The notes under the pieces: generated by a model
The model's input: only the letters and a program-made list of their open reading frames with translations
Databases searched by the model: none
What the model was told of the DNA's origin: nothing
Translations under genes and position numbers: made by a program
Assembly (NCBI GenBank): GCA_017615275.1
Contig: JAGAAO010000071.1
Coordinates: 30,224-94,223 of the forward strand
Length of the DNA stretch: 64,000 bases
Direction of reading: 5' to 3'
Source: Butyrivibrio sp.
GTDB lineage: Bacteria; Bacillota; Clostridia; Lachnospirales; Lachnospiraceae
Part shown: one piece after another, positions 9,244 through 17,293 of the stretch
Layout of the letters: every line of letters begins with the position of its first letter
Numbering within the stretch: position 1 is the first letter of the stretch

Positions 9244-9960
9244 ATGGGTTACGGTTACGCAAGCAGAGCAATGTATGGATATGGATTCGATCCAATGTAT
9301 ATTCTTGTGATAATAATGGGCATTTTGTGCATTATTGCAAGTCACAGAGTATCATCGGTGTACAAAAAATATGAGAGAATTCGCAGTATGTGCGGCATGA
9401 CAGGCGCACAGGTGGCTTTAGAGATATTGAGAAGGAACGGTATTGAAGACGTTATGGTTGAGCATGTAAGAGGTAATCTTACCGATCACTACGATCCAAA
9501 GAGCAAGGTGATCCGTCTTTCCGATGCTACCTACGGTTCGTGCAGTGTCGCAGCGATAGGAGTTGCGGCGCATGAGTGCGGGCATGTATGTCAGCATTAT
9601 TACGGATATGTTCCGCTTAAGATCAGAACGGCGATCGTTCCTGCCGCAAACATCGGTTCCAAGGCAGGCGTTCCGCTTATCTTTATCGGAATGCTCGTGA
9701 GTTTCCCGCCGCTTATCACGATCGGTATCTGGATCTTCTCGCTGGCAGTTATTTTCCAGCTTGTGACACTTCCCGTAGAGTTCGACGCATCGCACAGAGC
9801 ACTTGTAATGCTTGAAGAGTACGGTATACTAGGTTACGATGAAGTGAAAGATTCAAGAAAGGTTTTAAATGCTGCGGCAATGACATATGTTGCAAGTGCT
9901 GCGGCTGCAGTTGTTCAGCTGTTGAGACTTATTTTACTTAATGGCAGAAGAAGAGATTAA
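9244..9960 (+). CDS. Membrane zinc metallopeptidase, YugP family
   Basis: This 238-residue membrane protein belongs to the Zn_peptidase_2/YugP family, whose members are usually found beside fmt and rsmB in Firmicutes. The zinc motif HECGH lies at about residue 109 (AAHECGHVCQH). A short hydrophobic N-terminus and three later membrane segments are visible. A GTG nine bases earlier (9235) overlaps the ribosome site GGAGG (9231-9235), so the ATG at 9244, spaced 8 bases from it, is the better start. Its physiological substrate is not known. A clear terminator follows, ending this conserved block before the ABC genes. Confidence 0.88.
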   Translation: MGYGYASRAMYGYGFDPMYILVIIMGILCIIASHRVSSVYKKYERIRSMCGMTGAQVALEILRRNGIEDVMVEHVRGNLTDHYDPKSKVIRLSDATYGSCSVAAIGVAAHECGHVCQHYYGYVPLKIRTAIVPAANIGSKAGVPLIFIGMLVSFPPLITIGIWIFSLAVIFQLVTLPVEFDASHRALVMLEEYGILGYDEVKDSRKVLNAAAMTYVASAAAAVVQLLRLILLNGRRRD

Positions 9961-9971
9961 TATAGTATTTT

Positions 9972-10001
9972 AGAAATCCGCATTTATTGCGGATTTCTTT
10001 A
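9972..10001 (+). terminator. Intrinsic terminator after the zinc peptidase
   Basis: A perfect 11-base stem AGAAATCCGCA/TGCGGATTTCT with a 5-base loop (9972-9998) is followed by a short T run. Confidence 0.85.
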
Positions 10002-10051
10002 TAGTATCGAGCACTGAATGACAAAATTTTAAATGCATAGGGAGGCTTGTT

Positions 10052-10753
10052 GTGGGAAAAGTATTGTTAGAAGCAAAATCTGTAAGCAAGGATTATCAGG
10101 GGAGACTTGTTCTTAATGATGTCAACCTTACTGCCGATGCGGGGCATTTTATAGCGATTTTGGGGCACAGCGGATCGGGGAAGTCGACACTTTTAAATGT
10201 TCTTTCTACGATACTTACGCCTGCAAGCGGCAAGGTCTTTTATGACGGTGAGGATATCTCATCTTTTTCCAAAAAGAAAATCGCGGAACTCAGAAAGAAT
10301 AAGATTGGTTTTGTGTTCCAGCATTATATGCTTCTGCCGAATCTTACCGTAAGAGAGAATATCTTGCTCGGTGCAAAGGACGGAACGGGGGAAGATGAGC
10401 TTAAAGAGTTGTGTGCTCTTTTGGGAATAGAAAAGCATATGGACAAATATCCATACATGATGTCGGGCGGAGAGCAGCAGAGAGTCTGCATTGCAAGGGC
10501 GGTTATCAAAAAGCCCGAGATACTTTTCTGCGACGAAGCTACGGGTGCTCTTGATAAAGACAACAGTATCAATATAGTTAAGCTCTTGCACGAGGTAAAA
10601 AACAGATTTGGTACAACCGTATTCTTTACTACTCATAACAGAGAAATTGCGAAGACGGCGGACAGGATGCTTGTGCTCGAAGATGGTCATGTTATAAGTG
10701 ACTATGTGAATGAGGAGATCCTTTCACCTGACATGATGGCATGGGGGATCTGA
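10052..10753 (+). CDS. ABC transporter ATP-binding protein, MacB/LolD-like
   Basis: This is the cytoplasmic ATPase of an exporter-type ABC system, 233 residues. It has Walker A GHSGSGKST (about residue 36), a Q-loop FQHYMLLPNLT, the signature MSGGEQQRVCIARA and Walker B EILFCDEATGALD. The ATP-binding part matches the MacB/LolD/FtsE group, which works with FtsX-like permeases; such a permease lies 3 bases downstream. It starts at GTG 10052 after GGAGG. Substrates of such pairs include antimicrobial peptides, lipids and antibiotics, and nothing here decides between them. Confidence 0.9.
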   Translation: MGKVLLEAKSVSKDYQGRLVLNDVNLTADAGHFIAILGHSGSGKSTLLNVLSTILTPASGKVFYDGEDISSFSKKKIAELRKNKIGFVFQHYMLLPNLTVRENILLGAKDGTGEDELKELCALLGIEKHMDKYPYMMSGGEQQRVCIARAVIKKPEILFCDEATGALDKDNSINIVKLLHEVKNRFGTTVFFTTHNREIAKTADRMLVLEDGHVISDYVNEEILSPDMMAWGI

Positions 10754-10756
10754 CAT

Positions 10757-12469
10757 ATGAAACTCTTATATAAGCATATCAGAAAAGATTTTTTTGCAAA
10801 AAAGACGATGGTTGTCATTTTGTCTCTGTTTGTCATGTTTACTTCGTTCTTATATTTCTTTGTTCGTTTTTCAGTGGATAAAAATCTTGATATATACAGG
10901 AGCTTGGATAAAGCATCGCTTAAGAGTAATGAGCTTAAGTATCTGACGGCACTTGAAAGCAATGTGGTTCTGATAAGATACATGACTTTTGGCATGGTGC
11001 TTATTTTTTCACTGATCTTGTTCCTGTACATCTCAAATACAATGAAGAAGAACAGAGCCAAGGTAGGTCATATTCAGTCACTTGGATATGAAATGGGCGA
11101 CATTGCCAAAGGCTATGGCTTCGTAACTTTGATTATGGCGCTTCCTTCAGTTATAGCGGGATTTGTGGCCGGATTTTTCGGTTCGCAGATTTTGATTTCG
11201 GCTTACCATGAGACCTATTCGGTGGACGGAAGTTTAAGAGGAATACATTTTTCGACCTTTATGAAGGGCACGGTTCTGCTTGCGATTTTTGCAGCGGTTG
11301 TAGCTTATGTAGCATGCATTTCTTTTGGCAACAAAGATGTGGCACTTCTTATAAAGAACGCCGACAGTTCAGATAAAAAGCCGGGTATTGTCGAGAAGTT
11401 CATAGGTCTTTTTAAGCTGAAAAACGGATACAAATATAAGCTTACGTTTAAGAATATAAGTGAGATTCTGCTTCTGGTCACAGCTATCGTTACTTTCAGT
11501 ATCATGTTTGTTTTGAGCGTGTCGCTGATCCTTAGCAGCAGTGAGATCATGAAGTCGCAGCGTGACGGAAGAGCGTATGCCTATGAGACAACTTATGATG
11601 AGTGCATGGAAGGTGAAAGCGATACGGAGTCTGAAGTGCATTTCCTTAAGTTTGCGGCAACTATCGATGATAAGGGCAAAAAAATAGATTACAACATTGT
11701 TGGAATCGTCGGAGATAACAAGCTTCTTACCCTTTATGACAACAAGAATAAAGAGATAAATCTTTCTGCAGAGGAAGGAATTGTCTTAAATCCCGAACTT
11801 TCCGAGAATTACGGAATAAAGATCGGAGATGAGCTTGGCGTTGAGATAGCAGGAAACGTATATACTGTCAAAGCAACGGCGGTAGCGAGAAACGCCGGAG
11901 TTAAGACCATGTACATGTCAAAAGAAAAGCTTACCGAGCTTTTGGGACTTAATGAAAACTCATATAACGGCGTCTTTTCCGATAAGCAGGTGGACGGCGG
12001 AGAAACTGTCGCATATGAAGATGTTATGGAGGCACTTTCAAGAGATCAGACTTCGAACAAGACCAGCGCAGTGATAAATCAGAGTATCGGTGTAATCACA
12101 GGATGCCTGTTGATATTCCTTGCGATGTTTATCGGACTTTCAAGCAATACCGAGAGTATCCTGATATTTGATCTATTGGGCTATGACAGCAAGAAGATCA
12201 ACCGCACGCTACTTGATCCGTACATGGTTGTTTCGAATATTATTTTTGTGATTACGCTTCCCATATGCGTGTTTGCGGCAAAGAGAATACAGATTTCAAC
12301 ATCCCTTGCAACGGGAGATTACATGCCGTTTCAATTATCGGTATTTACTGTTGTCTATATGTTTGTGATCTTGAACTTACTTTGCTTTTTGGTGCGGGCT
12401 GTGTTTACACTTAAGATAAAGAAGATAATGTCAGGTGAGAAACAGTCGGAATACTTGTATGAATGGTGA
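10757..12469 (+). CDS. FtsX-like ABC transporter permease
   Basis: This 570-residue integral membrane protein partners the preceding ATPase. There is one N-terminal membrane helix (about 15-35), helices around 75-95, 120-145 and 175-200, a second helix block from about 240, a large outside domain (about 275-425) and three C-terminal helices. That arrangement fits an FtsX-like exporter permease. The stop codon overlaps the start of the phosphopantetheinyl transferase gene (TGATG), so the genes are translationally coupled. Confidence 0.82.
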   Translation: MKLLYKHIRKDFFAKKTMVVILSLFVMFTSFLYFFVRFSVDKNLDIYRSLDKASLKSNELKYLTALESNVVLIRYMTFGMVLIFSLILFLYISNTMKKNRAKVGHIQSLGYEMGDIAKGYGFVTLIMALPSVIAGFVAGFFGSQILISAYHETYSVDGSLRGIHFSTFMKGTVLLAIFAAVVAYVACISFGNKDVALLIKNADSSDKKPGIVEKFIGLFKLKNGYKYKLTFKNISEILLLVTAIVTFSIMFVLSVSLILSSSEIMKSQRDGRAYAYETTYDECMEGESDTESEVHFLKFAATIDDKGKKIDYNIVGIVGDNKLLTLYDNKNKEINLSAEEGIVLNPELSENYGIKIGDELGVEIAGNVYTVKATAVARNAGVKTMYMSKEKLTELLGLNENSYNGVFSDKQVDGGETVAYEDVMEALSRDQTSNKTSAVINQSIGVITGCLLIFLAMFIGLSSNTESILIFDLLGYDSKKINRTLLDPYMVVSNIIFVITLPICVFAAKRIQISTSLATGDYMPFQLSVFTVVYMFVILNLLCFLVRAVFTLKIKKIMSGEKQSEYLYEW

Positions 12470-13158
12470 TGGCAGTGGAAGTATTTGTTGTTAATGCGCT
12501 GAGAGAACTTAGCGATAAAGAATTTGAAAACGCATTGTCTTTGGTAGATTCAGAGCAAAAAGAGAGAATAATGAGATATCGTTTCATGGCAGACAGAAAG
12601 CGAGGTCTCATAGGAATTCTTTTGGCTGAATACGCGATAAGCAAGGCGTTTGGCATAAATCCTGATGAGATGCGTTTTGAAAAAAATAAATACGGAAAGC
12701 CACATGTGGTCGGAAAACACGGTGTTCACTACAATATTTCTCATTCCGGAGATTATGTGGTCTGCGCTGTTGGCAGTACGCCCGTCGGAATAGATATTCA
12801 GGAAATCAAAGGCGGAAATTTGGATATAGCGGACAGATTTTTTTCTAAGGAAGAAAAAGAGGGGCTGGCTTTGGAAACGAGCGAGGATGCCAAGAGAAAG
12901 CTCTTTTACGACATATGGAGTCTTAAAGAGGCATATATAAAGTGCATCGGAATGGGGCTTTCAATGCCACTTGAGGATTTTGGCGTTGTCCAAAGAGATG
13001 GAGAGTATGAGCTTATTGTTAAGGGTGAGCGGGATGATGCATATCATTTTAAGAAGTATGATATGCCCGGTTCATACAGCTTGTGTGTCTGCTCAAAAGA
13101 AGATTCTTTTCCGACCGAATATACAGAGTTGGGATATAATGAAATTATAGAAATTTGA
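12469..13158 (+). CDS. 4'-phosphopantetheinyl transferase, Sfp type
   Basis: The enzyme transfers phosphopantetheine from coenzyme A to a serine on acyl or peptidyl carrier proteins. It is of the long Sfp/Gsp class (about 229 residues), not the short AcpS. Diagnostic residues are GIDIQEIKG (about residue 105, the magnesium site) and WSLKEAYIKCIGMGL (about 143-157). An alternative ATG at 12463 is possible, but 12469 directly overlaps the upstream stop. Sfp-type enzymes usually serve peptide or polyketide synthases, yet none is present in this window. Confidence 0.9.
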   Translation: MAVEVFVVNALRELSDKEFENALSLVDSEQKERIMRYRFMADRKRGLIGILLAEYAISKAFGINPDEMRFEKNKYGKPHVVGKHGVHYNISHSGDYVVCAVGSTPVGIDIQEIKGGNLDIADRFFSKEEKEGLALETSEDAKRKLFYDIWSLKEAYIKCIGMGLSMPLEDFGVVQRDGEYELIVKGERDDAYHFKKYDMPGSYSLCVCSKEDSFPTEYTELGYNEIIEI

Positions 13159-13176
13159 ACTAAAAAGGAAACAGAA

Positions 13177-13959
13177 ATGAAGTTAGTATTTATAAGGCAC
13201 GGAGATCCGGACTATGAAGTGGACGGACTTACAGAGAAGGGCGAAAAAGAGGCGGCTCTTCTTGCGGAGTTTATAGAAAGATACAAGATTGATGAGATTT
13301 ATATGTCACCTCTTGGAAGAGCGCAAAGAACTGCAGAGTATTCGCTTAAGGCGCTCGGAAAAGAAGCGGTTACGCTGGACTGGCTTATGGAATTTCCGGC
13401 GAAGTTTGATCCGAATCTTTCGGAGAGTGCAAGACAGGCTTACAGGACGGAGCTTAAGACCGATCCTGCGACGGGAAAGTATCTTACAAGAATTTTGTGG
13501 GATATACTTCCTTCGTATTATGCGGGGCATCCGGAGCTTTTTGACAAGGACGCCTGGAGGACAGCGGAACCTGTTATGTACAGCGACATGTGTAAGGTGT
13601 ATGATTATGTGGTTTCGTCTTTTGATGAATTTCTTTGTAAATATGGGTATGAAAAAGACGGTCTGATATTTAATGTAAAAGAGAGTAATGACAAAGTAAT
13701 CGCATTTTTCTGCCACTACGGCATTACTTCGGTTCTTTTGTCACACTTATGGAACGTTTCACCCTTTGTTCCTCTTCAGTTTATGGCGCTTGCGCCCACT
13801 TCCGTTACGGTGGTGGCTTCTGAAGAAAGAGAGAAGGGAATAGGGACATTCAGAACGATTGGAATGGGAGACATTTCACATCTTAACATCGCGGGGGAGG
13901 AGCCTTCTTTTTCAGCAAGGTTCTGCGAGATATACGAAAACGAAAATGAGAGGCACTGA
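13177..13959 (+). CDS. Histidine phosphatase family protein (260 residues)
   Basis: This is a phosphoglycerate-mutase-fold phosphatase. The catalytic RHG is at residues 6-8 (FIRHGDPDY), the paired arginine-containing region SPLGRAQRTAEY is near 45-57, and the second histidine is in FFCHYGITSVLL (about 178-189). An insertion near residues 85-150 makes it longer than the usual 190-residue enzymes. The true substrate cannot be read from the sequence. It lies 18 bases after the phosphopantetheinyl transferase and 2 bases before rsmB, so it is part of one operon. Confidence 0.82.
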   Translation: MKLVFIRHGDPDYEVDGLTEKGEKEAALLAEFIERYKIDEIYMSPLGRAQRTAEYSLKALGKEAVTLDWLMEFPAKFDPNLSESARQAYRTELKTDPATGKYLTRILWDILPSYYAGHPELFDKDAWRTAEPVMYSDMCKVYDYVVSSFDEFLCKYGYEKDGLIFNVKESNDKVIAFFCHYGITSVLLSHLWNVSPFVPLQFMALAPTSVTVVASEEREKGIGTFRTIGMGDISHLNIAGEEPSFSARFCEIYENENERH

Positions 13960-13961
13960 CA

Positions 13962-15359
13962 ATGGTTAATATTAGGGAGATAGTACTGAGCATCCTGATG
14001 GAATATGACAAGGACGGGGGAAAAAAGACAACGCTCTTAAAGGACGCTCTTGAGAAATATGATTATCTTGAGACAAGAGACAAGGCATTTATAAAGAGAG
14101 TAGTCGAAGGATGCTTTGAGAGAAATATACAGATAGATTATGTAATAAATTCTTTTTCCAAGATTGAGACAAAAAAGATGCAACCACTTATAAGAAATCT
14201 TATAAGAATGGGAACATATCAGATAATGTTTATGGACAGTATTCCTGACAGCGCGGCGTGCAACGAGTCGGTTAAGCTTGCGCAGAAGCACAGCTTTGCG
14301 GGACTCAAAGGCTTCGTAAACGGAGTGCTCAGGAATATTTCGAGAAACAAGAATAATATCGCATATCCCGATAAAGCGGAGGATGGCGGTGCCGAATACC
14401 TTTCGGTGCTTTATTCTGTTCCGAAGTGGCTTTGCAAGATGTGGCTTAATAACTATGGATCTGAAAGAACCGAGAATATACTGAAGTTCTTCCTTGAACC
14501 AAGACCAACTGTGATCCGTTGTATTGCAGCCGACCTTGTAGACGGAGACGGTGATTCCAAAGCTGTTTCGGAGCTTAAAAAAGAGCTTGAAAATGCGGGA
14601 GTGGTCGTAAAAGAAAACTCGATCCTGCCTTATGCTCTTGAGCTTGAAAAGACAGATAATATCAAATACCTTCCGGGCTTCTCCGAAGGAAAATTTGCTG
14701 TTCAGGATGTGAGTTCGATGCTTGTTACAGAGATCGCGGCTCCTTTAAAGGGACAGACCGTTATTGATGTCTGTGCCGCTCCCGGCGGAAAGAGCATGCA
14801 TGCGGCTCAGATGGTAGGAAAGGACGGAAAAGTCTTTTCACGAGATGTATCAGCCGCAAAGAAAGAGCTTATCGCTGACAATGCAGCCAGACTTGGGCTT
14901 AAGAATATCACGATCGAGATAATAGATGCCAAGATTCACGATAATAATATGAGAGAGAACGGCGATATCCTGTACCTTGACGTTCCGTGTTCGGGACTTG
15001 GCATAATTGGAAGAAAGAGCGATATCAAGCAGAATATCAGAAAAGAGAAGCTTAGCGACCTCACCAAGCTTCAGTGGGATATCGTAAAGGCATGCTGGGA
15101 CTACGTCAAGGTCGGCGGAACGCTCATGTATTCGACCTGTACCGTCAACAAGGATGAGAACGAGCATATGATCACGAGAATCTGCGAGGAGTTCCCGTTT
15201 GAGCCCGTTGATATTACTAAGAGTCTTCCGAAGTACATTCTTGATAACGACAAATACAATATAAAAGATACAGCAAAAAAAGGTTATATTCAGCTCCTTC
15301 CCGGAGAATTCGGAACCGACGGATTCTTCATCGCGAAGCTTAAAAGAGTTGATTATTGA
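13962..15359 (+). CDS. rsmB: 16S rRNA (cytosine-967-C5)-methyltransferase RsmB
   Basis: RsmB methylates cytosine 967 of 16S rRNA using S-adenosylmethionine. The 465-residue protein has a NusB-like helical N-terminal domain (about 1-140) and a catalytic domain with the SAM motif DVCAAPGGKS (about 269), the first catalytic region DVPCSGLG (about 340) and the nucleophile loop STCTVNKDENE (about 389). This is the standard layout for the family. It starts the block rsmB-rlmN-PP2C-prkC-rsgA that is conserved in Firmicutes. Confidence 0.94.
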   Translation: MVNIREIVLSILMEYDKDGGKKTTLLKDALEKYDYLETRDKAFIKRVVEGCFERNIQIDYVINSFSKIETKKMQPLIRNLIRMGTYQIMFMDSIPDSAACNESVKLAQKHSFAGLKGFVNGVLRNISRNKNNIAYPDKAEDGGAEYLSVLYSVPKWLCKMWLNNYGSERTENILKFFLEPRPTVIRCIAADLVDGDGDSKAVSELKKELENAGVVVKENSILPYALELEKTDNIKYLPGFSEGKFAVQDVSSMLVTEIAAPLKGQTVIDVCAAPGGKSMHAAQMVGKDGKVFSRDVSAAKKELIADNAARLGLKNITIEIIDAKIHDNNMRENGDILYLDVPCSGLGIIGRKSDIKQNIRKEKLSDLTKLQWDIVKACWDYVKVGGTLMYSTCTVNKDENEHMITRICEEFPFEPVDITKSLPKYILDNDKYNIKDTAKKGYIQLLPGEFGTDGFFIAKLKRVDY

Positions 15360-15405
15360 TGATTATAAAGAAAGTTCAATGCTTGCGCATAACAATCTAT
15401 AGTCA

Positions 15406-16482
15406 ATGGAAAGAAAAATGAGCAAATATATATTAGATCAAGAAAACAAAATAGACATAAAATCTCTTAGTTTTGAAGAACTGACAGATTTCATCAAGGA
15501 AATCGGTGAACCTGCGTTCAGAGCTAAGCAGCTCTATGACTGGATGCATGTGAAGCAGGTTAGAAGCCTTGATGATATGAAGAATATTCCGAAATCTCTT
15601 AAAGAAAAAATACTTGAAAAATGTACCTACACAGCGCATGAGATTGTACAGGTTCAGGAGTCCAAAATCGACGGAACAAAGAAATTTCTTTTTGGCCTCT
15701 ATGACGGCAATGTTATCGAGAGCGTTTTTATGAAGTATAAGTACGGCAACAGTGTCTGCGTATCGTCGCAGGTGGGGTGCAGGATGGGATGCAGATTTTG
15801 CGCATCTACAATTGATGGAGTGGTGAGAAATCTTTTGCCGTCGGAGATATTGGATCAGATCTACGCAATATCTGAGTATACGGGAGAGAAGATATCAAGA
15901 ATCGTCGTGATGGGAAGCGGAGAGCCTCTTGATAATTTCGACAATATTCTTAGGTTTATTAAATTGTTGTCCGATGAACACGGCATGAATCTTGGGCAGA
16001 GGAATATCACGGTGTCTACTTGCGGTATCGTTCCAAGGATATTGGACCTTGCAAAGGAAAAATTATCCATAAATCTGGCACTTTCTCTTCATGCATCCAA
16101 CAATGACAAGAGAAAAGAGCTCATGCCGATAGCGAATAAATACGAAATACATGAAGTTTTGGATGCCTGCAAAAAATATTTCGAAGCAACGGGAAGACAG
16201 CTTACTTTTGAATATTCCCTTGTTGCGGGAGTCAATGATTCGGATGAGGATGCGAATGAGTTGTCAGAACTTTTATCGGGAATTAATTGTGTTGTTAATC
16301 TTATTCCTGTTAATCCCATAAAAGAAAGACAATACAAACCCACCGATCATACACACGCTCTTAAGTTTAAGAATAAACTTGAAAAAAATAGAATAAATGT
16401 TACTATTAGAAGAGAAATGGGCAGGGATATTGATGGCGCCTGCGGACAGCTTCGCAGGAGACATTTGGAGGAGAAAAAGTGA
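15406..16482 (+). CDS. rlmN: Dual-specificity 23S rRNA/tRNA adenine-C2 methyltransferase RlmN
   Basis: RlmN is a radical-SAM enzyme that methylates C2 of adenosine 2503 in 23S rRNA and of adenosine 37 in some tRNAs. The iron-sulfur motif CRMGCRFC lies near residue 125. The C-terminal cysteine needed for methyl transfer is in DGACGQLRR near residue 348. It is 358 residues from ATG 15406, or 354 from the ATG at 15418. The sequence CASTIDGVVRNL after the cluster marks RlmN rather than Cfr. Confidence 0.95.
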   Translation: MERKMSKYILDQENKIDIKSLSFEELTDFIKEIGEPAFRAKQLYDWMHVKQVRSLDDMKNIPKSLKEKILEKCTYTAHEIVQVQESKIDGTKKFLFGLYDGNVIESVFMKYKYGNSVCVSSQVGCRMGCRFCASTIDGVVRNLLPSEILDQIYAISEYTGEKISRIVVMGSGEPLDNFDNILRFIKLLSDEHGMNLGQRNITVSTCGIVPRILDLAKEKLSINLALSLHASNNDKRKELMPIANKYEIHEVLDACKKYFEATGRQLTFEYSLVAGVNDSDEDANELSELLSGINCVVNLIPVNPIKERQYKPTDHTHALKFKNKLEKNRINVTIRREMGRDIDGACGQLRRRHLEEKK

Positions 16483-16531
16483 TACCTGCTTATTTTGTTT
16501 TGATGAAAAAAGGTTTTGGGAGGCTTATAGT

Positions 16532-17293
16532 TTGTTGAAGACTTTTTCCGTCACGGACATTGGAAAAAAGCGAAAACTGAATCAGGATTATGTCTTTTCA
16601 TCTGATAGAAAAATCGGCAACCTATCCAATGTGTTCATCGTCGCGGATGGCATGGGAGGTCACAATGCGGGTGACTATGCTTCCAGATATACGGTCGACA
16701 CGATGGTAGAGGAGATAGAGAAATCTTTTGAACAGAGTCCGGTCAGAATTTTAGAGAATGCGATCAAGATAGCCAACCGTAACTTGAGGGAGAAGGCGGC
16801 AGAGAATCCCTCACTTTTTGGCATGGGAACAACAGTTGTTGCATGCACGGTTATCGGTAGATATCTGCAGGTCGCTAATGTCGGTGACAGTAGACTCTAT
16901 GTCATCAATGATAAGATTACCCAAATAACCAGAGACCATTCACTGGTAGAAGAGATGGTCAGAATGGGCGGAATCGATAGAGAAACAGCCCGAACACATC
17001 TTGATAAAAATATAATCACAAGGGCAATCGGTGCCACCGAAACAGTAGACATCGATTTTTTTACAGTGGAGTTAAATCGAGGTGATATCGTCCTAATGTG
17101 TTCGGACGGACTTACAAATATGCTGGAAGATGAAGACATTCGAATGATTGTCAGCGGTCAGCGAGACATTATAGAGAAGGCCCAGAAGCTAGTTGTCGCG
17201 GCAAACAATAACGGAGGTAAGGATAATATAGCTGTTATCTTGATTGAACCCTTTGCCGATGAACCCACTCGCGATGGAGGACTGAATGATTAA
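16532..17293 (+). CDS. prpC: PP2C-family serine/threonine phosphatase, TTG start
   Basis: This metal-dependent phosphatase reverses phosphorylation by the PrkC kinase encoded next to it. Metal-binding aspartates are visible in NQDYVF, VADGMGGHNAGDYAS, LMCSDGLTN and GGKDNIAVIL. The reading frame is open back into rlmN. The only good ribosome site, GGGAGG (16518-16523), is placed for TTG at 16532 (or TTG 16535, which would give the family-like MKTFSVTDIG). There is no ATG in that position. It overlaps prkC by eight bases, indicating coupling. Confidence 0.92.
   Translation: MLKTFSVTDIGKKRKLNQDYVFSSDRKIGNLSNVFIVADGMGGHNAGDYASRYTVDTMVEEIEKSFEQSPVRILENAIKIANRNLREKAAENPSLFGMGTTVVACTVIGRYLQVANVGDSRLYVINDKITQITRDHSLVEEMVRMGGIDRETARTHLDKNIITRAIGATETVDIDFFTVELNRGDIVLMCSDGLTNMLEDEDIRMIVSGQRDIIEKAQKLVVAANNNGGKDNIAVILIEPFADEPTRDGGLND

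Noticed and set aside
12469-13158. A natural-product synthesis cluster around the Sfp-type transferase
   Set aside because: No peptide or polyketide synthase, carrier protein or thioesterase gene is present in the window.
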